Under the pieces are notes generated by a model that ran no database searches, was not told the DNA's origin, and saw only the letters and a program-made list of their open reading frames with translations. From DATKCT01 sp035513055 (lineage in GTDB: Bacteria > Verrucomicrobiota > Verrucomicrobiia > Verrucomicrobiales > DEV007), in the NCBI GenBank assembly GCA_035513055.1, contig DATKCT010000008.1:5284-69283 (forward strand): a DNA stretch of 64,000 bases, given 5' to 3'. Positions 59,801-64,000 of the stretch are shown one piece after another. Both the position numbers and the translations under genes were made by a program. Each line of letters opens with the position of its first letter. The first letter of the stretch is position 1.

Positions 59801-61521
59801 AGTGGATCGGTGCCTAAGGTGGCTTCCTCTTCGTCGCTGAGCCCATCTCCGTCGCTGTCGATGGGGCCGGTGGACCCGAGGGATTCCCCGGGATTGTTGA
59901 ATAAAAAGGCGATATCCGCGGCGCTGGCGACCCGGTCGTAAATGTGGAGGTCGTCGATGACGCCGGTGAAGCCGAGGGCGCCGCCGTAGGATCCCAGGTA
60001 GAAAGGATCGCCGGGTGTATCCATCAATACAAACGGGTCGTCTTTCGCCGCAACTTCCACGCCGTCGACATAAATCACCGCTCGCCGTTGACCGGTCTCG
60101 TTGTTGTAAGTCACGGCGACATGATGGTCGGTTCCGGCTTCGATCACGCCGGCGGTGTTGAACTCGGGTTCCGCCTGCAGATCGGTCAGGACGAACCAAA
60201 CCAGGGTATTATCGGACATGAGCAGGGCAAAACTGGGATTGTCGGCGCCCTTGCCGAAAATGACCTGGTTGGGTTCGGAGACCGAGTCGGCCCGGATCCA
60301 GGAGGAAATGGTGAAGCTGTCGAAGGCGCCGTCGAATTGACTGCCCTGGATGACGGCGAAATCATTGCCGGCGGTCTGCAACGCGGTTCCGGTCGCGATG
60401 CCGGGAACCCCTAAGGTCAAGCCGCCTGAGTCCATGAATGTTCCGGGACGGTCGTTGCCGGAGACGTCGCGCATCGTCGATGAGCCGGGATCGTCGTCGA
60501 GGGGATAGCGAGCGGCGGGGCCATTGCGGTTGACCACGTTCGCTGAGACTTCCACGGTCAGGATGGGATCTCCGGGGTCATTGCTGTGGATTTCCATCTC
60601 CGCAAAAAAGCCTCCAGCTTGGCCCATGGCGTCAAACACCACTTCCACCGCCGTAACTTCGCCCGGCGCGATGGGGCCAGGCAACGAAGGGACGGAAAAG
60701 TGAGCCGCCCCGTCGCCGGTGAAGCTGATGGAAGAAACCGTAAGGCTGTTGGCCACACCGCCGTTGCGGAGGTTGAACGAAGCCGTCGACACCGGCGAGG
60801 CGGGAACTTGCCCGTACCTCACATTGCGGGGAGCGAGAATGTTGGGGTCGTCATTGCTGATCTCCATCTGTTTGAGGGTGAACCCGTCGAGAATGGCGTT
60901 GCCGTCGGGGCGAACCGAGTCGGTGCCGTCGAGGACCACCTCGAGCGTCGAACTTGTGGCGACAAAAACGTGAGCGGCATACGTGCCCAAGGCGGGATTC
61001 TGACCGGCTAGACCATTCGCGCTGAAGTCGTCGACGATGAGGTCGCCGTTGACGAAGATGTCCCAGGCCCGGTCGCAGCATTTCTCGGCGAAGAGGAGTT
61101 GGAGCCGGTATTCCCCGCCGGGAACCAGATTCTCCATCGTGATGTTCACCGAAGCGGGCCGGGCCGACCAACGGATCGAATGGAGGATTTCCTCGAGGGC
61201 GTCGGCGTCCGGTGTATTGCCCATCTCGTTGCGTCCTCCCCACCCGAGAATGTGGTTCTGGGCCACCAGAGTGAGACCCGGGATGCCGGCCCCGGGATTG
61301 CCGGCGTCGGCATCCGCCGAGAAAACCACATCTTGCACGGTGACCGAGGGACCGCCGACATTGACGGCGTAGAGGAATGTGCCGCCGTCATCGGTGGTGA
61401 AGTCGAGGTCGTCTGCGCTTTCGAAGACGCCGGTGGTGGTTTCCTGCCCGTGTCCCGGGTTCAGGACAAGGGTGGCGAGGGCAAAAATCGTCGCGAAACT
61501 ACGGGGGAAGGATGATTTCAT
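56863..61521 (-). CDS. Giant secreted protein with four Cys-Cys modules, LamG and TSP3 repeats
   Basis: The start at 61521 (M-K-S-S-F-P-R-S-F-A) gives a signal peptide and 1552 residues; a longer frame (61632) adds 37 residues. The protein has four copies of a roughly 190-residue beta-rich module, each with F-L/V/A-Y-A-V/I-N, an S-I-R-W segment, and L-L/I-F-A/H-E-x-C-C-N/D-R. The Cys-Cys pairs are at about residues 149, 745, 1057 and 1367. Between them are a LamG-like domain (about 335-520), an ASH-like segment (225-330), and thrombospondin-3 Ca-binding runs (D-T-D-G-D-G-L-S-D). The C-terminal 70 residues match the end of the first protein in the window. It is probably a surface or adhesive protein. 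The module is like malectin in fold pattern, but unassigned. Confidence 0.78.
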   Translation of the reverse strand: MKSSFPRSFATIFALATLVLNPGHGQETTTGVFESADDLDFTTDDGGTFLYAVNVGGPSVTVQDVVFSADADAGNPGAGIPGLTLVAQNHILGWGGRNEMGNTPDADALEEILHSIRWSARPASVNITMENLVPGGEYRLQLLFAEKCCDRAWDIFVNGDLIVDDFSANGLAGQNPALGTYAAHVFVATSSTLEVVLDGTDSVRPDGNAILDGFTLKQMEISNDDPNILAPRNVRYGQVPASPVSTASFNLRNGGVANSLTVSSISFTGDGAAHFSVPSLPGPIAPGEVTAVEVVFDAMGQAGGFFAEMEIHSNDPGDPILTVEVSANVVNRNGPAARYPLDDDPGSSTMRDVSGNDRPGTFMDSGGLTLGVPGIATGTALQTAGNDFAVIQGSQFDGAFDSFTISSWIRADSVSEPNQVIFGKGADNPSFALLMSDNTLVWFVLTDLQAEPEFNTAGVIEAGTDHHVAVTYNNETGQRRAVIYVDGVEVAAKDDPFVLMDTPGDPFYLGSYGGALGFTGVIDDLHIYDRVASAADIAFLFNNPGESLGSTGPIDSDGDGLSDEEEATLGTDPLNADTDGDGLSDGAEVNIHGTDPLLRDTDGDLASDGVEIAKGSDPLDPADVPASFMEISTFTGGDPGEGLDFEGTFVYAVNVGGPSVVVGNAVFSADTAPGAPGQGIAGVTMAAQNHIPNWHTANYGDSPDDNGLETVVQSIRWSAAPEDPMVTLANLIPGQRYALQLLFAESCCNRGYDLVINDVVEADDFNPGVVQGGINNPTQGAVATYMFTAQDSQLHIVLSNDDVAAGFPDTNPILNGFTLKLLPGDENDADGDGLPDTWEILHFGNIAAHDGSGDPDGDGLDNAAELDANTNPTNPDTDGDGINDGDEIAGGTDPLNRDTDGDGCYDGSELLVFGTDPLNPDSDGDGFTDCTEILFDSDPNDAGSVPVVEALVTTFTGGDAGEGIDFDGDFAYAINMRGDGGFSIRDAAFTDDSVAGFNWDQVHEIIAWHAPEYGDSPNDNNLETVMQSIRWTDGTVNMSLGGLEPGEFYKLQLLFAESCCNRGWDIRLQGALVLDDFNVQIVQGGINVTTQGVLVTVVVRAPGNALDIQFLREAPQFPDNNPILNGLTLERVGSLDSDGDGLPDSWEVIHFGNLDQGADDDPDGDGLTNAEELALLTNPAQADTDGDGLNDGDERDANTDPLLPDTDGDGLNDGAEVHIHGTDPNDPDTDGDGFPDGVEVAKGSDPLDPNDIPDSATVISSFTGGDPGEGLDFQGTFQYAVDVGGPGGVQIGDAVFTTDDVAGVVITAVNLSPAWNAPNYGDTAADDALESLTRDIRWSPAPEDVFVTIGNLTVGQRYALQLIFHEACCNRGFDILIDGILEANEFNPGVVQGGVPNPGMGAVATYTFTAQATELEVVLSNDDITSGFPDTNPILNALTLEVLGDVVPTGDADGDGFSDEEEALAGTDPNDPADYLHAVSTGRTAGGVELTWSSKDTRSYEILYSPTMNPGTWEVIATVPGAAGTTTFEDTDAGRTGAEEGYYRAKAVAPGE

Positions 61522-61752
61522 AAAGAACTTGCGGAGGGGGTCTTCCATCGGTCGTGAAACAATCGCAATTTCGAGCGAAAAGCAAGAACTTGCGCAAGAG
61601 CGAAGACGATGAAAGGAAGAGGATAGGGTCAAAACGCAGAAGCCGGCGCCGGGGGCATCGGGGGCGCGATGGCTTTGCGCGATTCAGTTGGACAGGACGC
61701 GAAGGCCGATCCAGTTTCCCTGCCCGGGCCGCGGCGAGAGCCGCCCTCTTTG

Positions 61753-61827
<75 letters not shown>

Positions 61828-62064
61828 CCCTTTTCCAGCCGTTCACGCGAGAAATGCGCTCGTATTCAACGTGTTACGAGAGCGCGGCAGCGCTGTTCCG
61901 GATTTTCCGGCCGCGCGCCAAAACGCATCAAAATGGACCGAAAAGGGACGCAAAAGTGACGCAGGAAGGACTCCGGAGGACGTCGTAGTCTGGCTGGCTC
62001 GCGGGTGGAACGTGTGCTCCCGGGGCACCCCGCCCGAAAACCACGGTCAGGCGTCCGGTCATCG

Positions 62065-62084
62065 TAAGTCCCGTTAAGTCCCGT
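62065..62084 (+). repeat. Ten-base tandem repeat TAAGTCCCGT
   Basis: Two exact adjacent copies in the gene-poor stretch; no function inferred. Confidence 0.6.
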
Positions 62085-62252
62085 GCTGGCCAGCGGGTCG
62101 CTGCATGTGACGGTGGACCGGACTTTTCGAGTTGGAAGCTCCGGCCGCGAGGGGATCATCGAGCGCGGCGATTTTCGAAGCCGCAGGGCAATGGGAGCGC
62201 TGGCGCCTTGTTCCGTTGCCGTGCCGCTGACTGAAGCGCTCGAACGATTTCA

Positions 62253-62294
62253 GACTCCTACTCCAATCACACCGGACTCCTACTCCAATCACAC
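62253..62294 (+). repeat. Twenty-base direct repeat
   Basis: GACTCCTACTCCAATCACAC occurs at 62253-62272 and 62275-62294, separated by two bases. It is in the gene-poor stretch and could be a replication-slippage product. Confidence 0.65.
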
Positions 62295-63793
62295 TGTACG
62301 TAGACTGCCTGCGACCGGGCTGGTGGTTAGCCAACGTAGGGGCGGGCTTCCAGCGTGACTCCACCGTCCTGGCGGCCGTCCCGGACGCCGGCTTGCCCCT
62401 CGCGCCACCTTCCCACCGACCTCTCATCCTGATCTACGCCCCTCCCGCCCTTACGTCTGTCTTTCCGGCGGCTTCAGAACCATGTCCGCCGCCGCCGCCA
62501 TGCGGAAAGCGGTTGCCGTCCTTGGCGCCGTAGAAGTCTTCCACGTCCTCTACAACGTTCCCTCCGGGGCGCCCCAACCTTCCACCTTCGAAGAGATCGA
62601 CCACGCCCAATCGGAAGACCTTCTCCATTGGATCAAACTGGGGCTCAAGCCGGGATGGCCCCAGTTTCATCACGACGCCGCAAGCGACTATCCTCTTCAG
62701 ATTCTCCGGCGGGACGATCCCGTTCAAGTGGGTGCGGACTCCCGGCTGCCGTTTTCGCGACCGCCTGCGTGAGGGCGTCGAACATCCTCACAACTTCGCG
62801 GGGGCCTGGGATCGCCTGGCGGAATTGCCGTTCTCCGGCCTCGCTGCGTGGCCGAAAGCCAGCCTCGACTGGCTCGACCAACCCGTCGACCCCATCCACG
62901 ACAAAGGGATATTCCCCGATTAGCGTGGGATTGCTTCCTGGGCTTAGGGGACACCGAAAGCCTTCAGTTTTCAGCCGGACTACCCGGCAAAGCCGAAAGG
63001 CATTGGAGACACGATAGGGTGGCCATACATGTTTATGTATGTCCCTCCAGCCGGACAGCCCGGCAAAGCCGGCGTGCGTTTCCCAACAATCTCCTTCGCA
63101 CTCAAAGGCGCAGCCCCTTTCCCGCCGAACCATCCCCACTTGCAGGTTCCGCCCAGCAGGAGGATCCCCAAGCCAATTCCCACCAGCGCCGTGGCGAACA
63201 GGATTCTCCACATCCTGCCTGCTCGCGGCCGTGTGGCCATTCCCATACGGGTCACGTCTCCCACCGTACGCTCCAATTCGGATTCCTGCGCCAGAGAGCA
63301 ACATCGTCCCGCTGCCCTTGCTGCCCCTAGTCACCCCTAAATGAACATGGGGAGTGCGAAATGGCGGTCAAGACCGGCTCGGCGGTTTGAGTATGAGCGG
63401 ATTCTTGGAATCGGCCCTGATACCGGCCCCCGGCGACGAGTGGTCCTCGCAGGCGGCACGGAGGCCGCGGCCGAAGGGGTCGGGACCAAATTGCTGATGA
63501 CCACCACGTCGTATTCGCCGGGTTCGGCGATCAACTTCTGGAGAGGGCTGTTCGAATCGGACGTCCAGCCGGGGAGACTGAAGGTGAAGCGCAGACCGGG
63601 TTGCTGGTCTGGACGCTTTGCCGGATGCCCTTCTCGTATCGTTGTTGGGTCTCGTTTCCGCCGGCGAAATTCAGAGGAATGCTCTTGCTCCTGCGCCAGG
63701 GCTGTTTCATCTGCGGAGCAGATGAACAAGCCCTGGAAAGAAAGTGTGAAAAACGACTAGATTTTTGAGGCCGGCTTTGGCAGGAAGTGCGGA

Positions 63794-64000
63794 ATGAAAA
63801 AGCCGCCGCCGGGCCAGGAGTTGCACAGCCGGGTGAAGATCCGGCTCATGGAAGAACATGAGCGGGAGCAGTTCGACCGCTTGCTGGAGCAGAGGCATTA
63901 CCTCCGGAGCAGCCGGATCGGGGGGCGGCACCTGCGCTACGTGGCGGAAGTCGATGGGCGCTGGGTGGGGCTGCTGGCTTTCAGCGGGGCGGCACCGCAT
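63794..64000 (+). CDS. DUF4338 (DruA-like) protein, N-terminal part
   Basis: ATG at 63794 follows GGAAG closely. The frame is open to the window edge (69 codons). It reads V-K-I-R-L-M-E-E-H-E-R-E-Q-F, then L-L-E-Q-R-H-Y-L-R-S, G-G-R-H-L-R-Y-V-A-E and W-V-G-L-L-A-F-S-G-A-A. This matches the start of DUF4338 proteins (L-x-x-x-H-Y-L-G, L-R-Y, L-x-F-x-x-A-A). The family includes DruA of the Druantia defence system and transposase-linked proteins. Only the first third is here, so which class it belongs to cannot be told. Confidence 0.65.
   Translation, partial: MKKPPPGQELHSRVKIRLMEEHEREQFDRLLEQRHYLRSSRIGGRHLRYVAEVDGRWVGLLAFSGAAPH

Larger units (their letters stand above)
61828..63793. other. Gene-poor stretch of about 2 kb, probable gene debris
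   Basis: Short frames on both strands are Arg/Pro-rich and none matches a family. The most protein-like is a minus-strand frame at 62980-63276 (98 residues) with a helix (M-W-R-I-L-F-A-T-A-L-V-G-I-G) and W-G-W-F-G, possibly the start of a broken membrane protein continuing in other frames. Two short direct repeats lie at 62065-62084 (TAAGTCCCGT twice) and 62253-62294 (GACTCCTACTCCAATCACAC twice, 22 bases apart). A further duplicated segment, CCGGCAAAGCC, is at about 62989 and 63060. Confidence 0.45.

Noticed and set aside
62253..62294. CRISPR-like array
   Set aside because: Only two 20-base copies with a 2-base spacer; there is no array and no cas gene.
63341..63760. 139-codon plus-strand frame
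   Set aside because: Arg/Ser-rich, no recognisable motif, and an opposing frame of similar length. Treated as part of the gene-poor stretch.

Overview
The window is high-GC chromosomal DNA. Its gene content points to the Verrucomicrobiota (Planctomycetota-related). It has a paired DUF1592 (cytochrome-like) and DUF1552 gene, several very large secreted proteins with CotH, lamin-tail, LamG and thrombospondin-3 modules, a sigma-70 factor fused to a membrane-anchored helical-repeat domain, a DUF6268 outer-membrane barrel and a Tol-Pal operon. The organism is therefore Gram-negative-like with an outer membrane. No phage, plasmid backbone or CRISPR array is visible.

Layout. 1-2139: the end of a large secreted repeat protein that begins outside the window. 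2313-7948 (minus strand): a phosphate operon, phoU-like fusion, pstS, pstC, pstA and two pstB genes, with a candidate Pho box upstream. 8040-9171: gene debris (DUF2254-like, MscS-like, an AbrB-type antitoxin and a broken PIN-toxin start). 9237-13784: a BNR-repeat exoprotein, then a sigma factor with C-terminal transmembrane and helical repeats, overlapping a second protein built from the same repeats. 14307-21766: small metabolic and transport genes (MDR dehydrogenase, ACT protein, uronate isomerase, orphan ABC ATPase, 5-formyl-THF cyclo-ligase, beta-lactamase-fold hydrolase, Nramp-related transporter). 22146-31437: outer-membrane barrel, DUF1592/DUF1552 pair, ROK kinase, ceramidase-sialidase fusion. 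31585-36675: PriA, CPBP protease, rhodanese lipoprotein, glycosyltransferase. 36807-45688: two CotH/lamin-tail giants, then a sodium:solute symporter with a small membrane partner. 45927-50824 (minus): CPBP protease and a tolQ-tolR-tolA-tolB-pal operon. 51030-56514 (minus): gyrB, gyrA and a small membrane protein. 56863-61521 (minus): a 1552-residue secreted protein with four copies of a Cys-Cys module. 61753: a tRNA with anticodon CAT. 61828-63793: about 2 kb of gene-poor debris. 63794-64000: the start of a DUF4338 (DruA-like) gene that leaves the window.

The most unusual system is the phosphate operon. Its two PstB ATPases are degenerate in reciprocal ways: one lacks the LSGGQ signature, while the other lacks the Q-loop Gln and H-loop His. 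Only a mixed dimer would have one complete ATP site. The operon begins with a PhoU fused to an arsenate-reductase/low-molecular-weight-phosphatase fold whose catalytic cysteine is an aspartate. The second candidate for new biology is the membrane-tethered sigma factor and its co-encoded repeat partner. Secreted proteins along the window share a C-terminal module, and a short repeat family built around TGAGAAATGCGGGCTAA sits at several gene ends. All calls come from reading the sequence; no database search was run.
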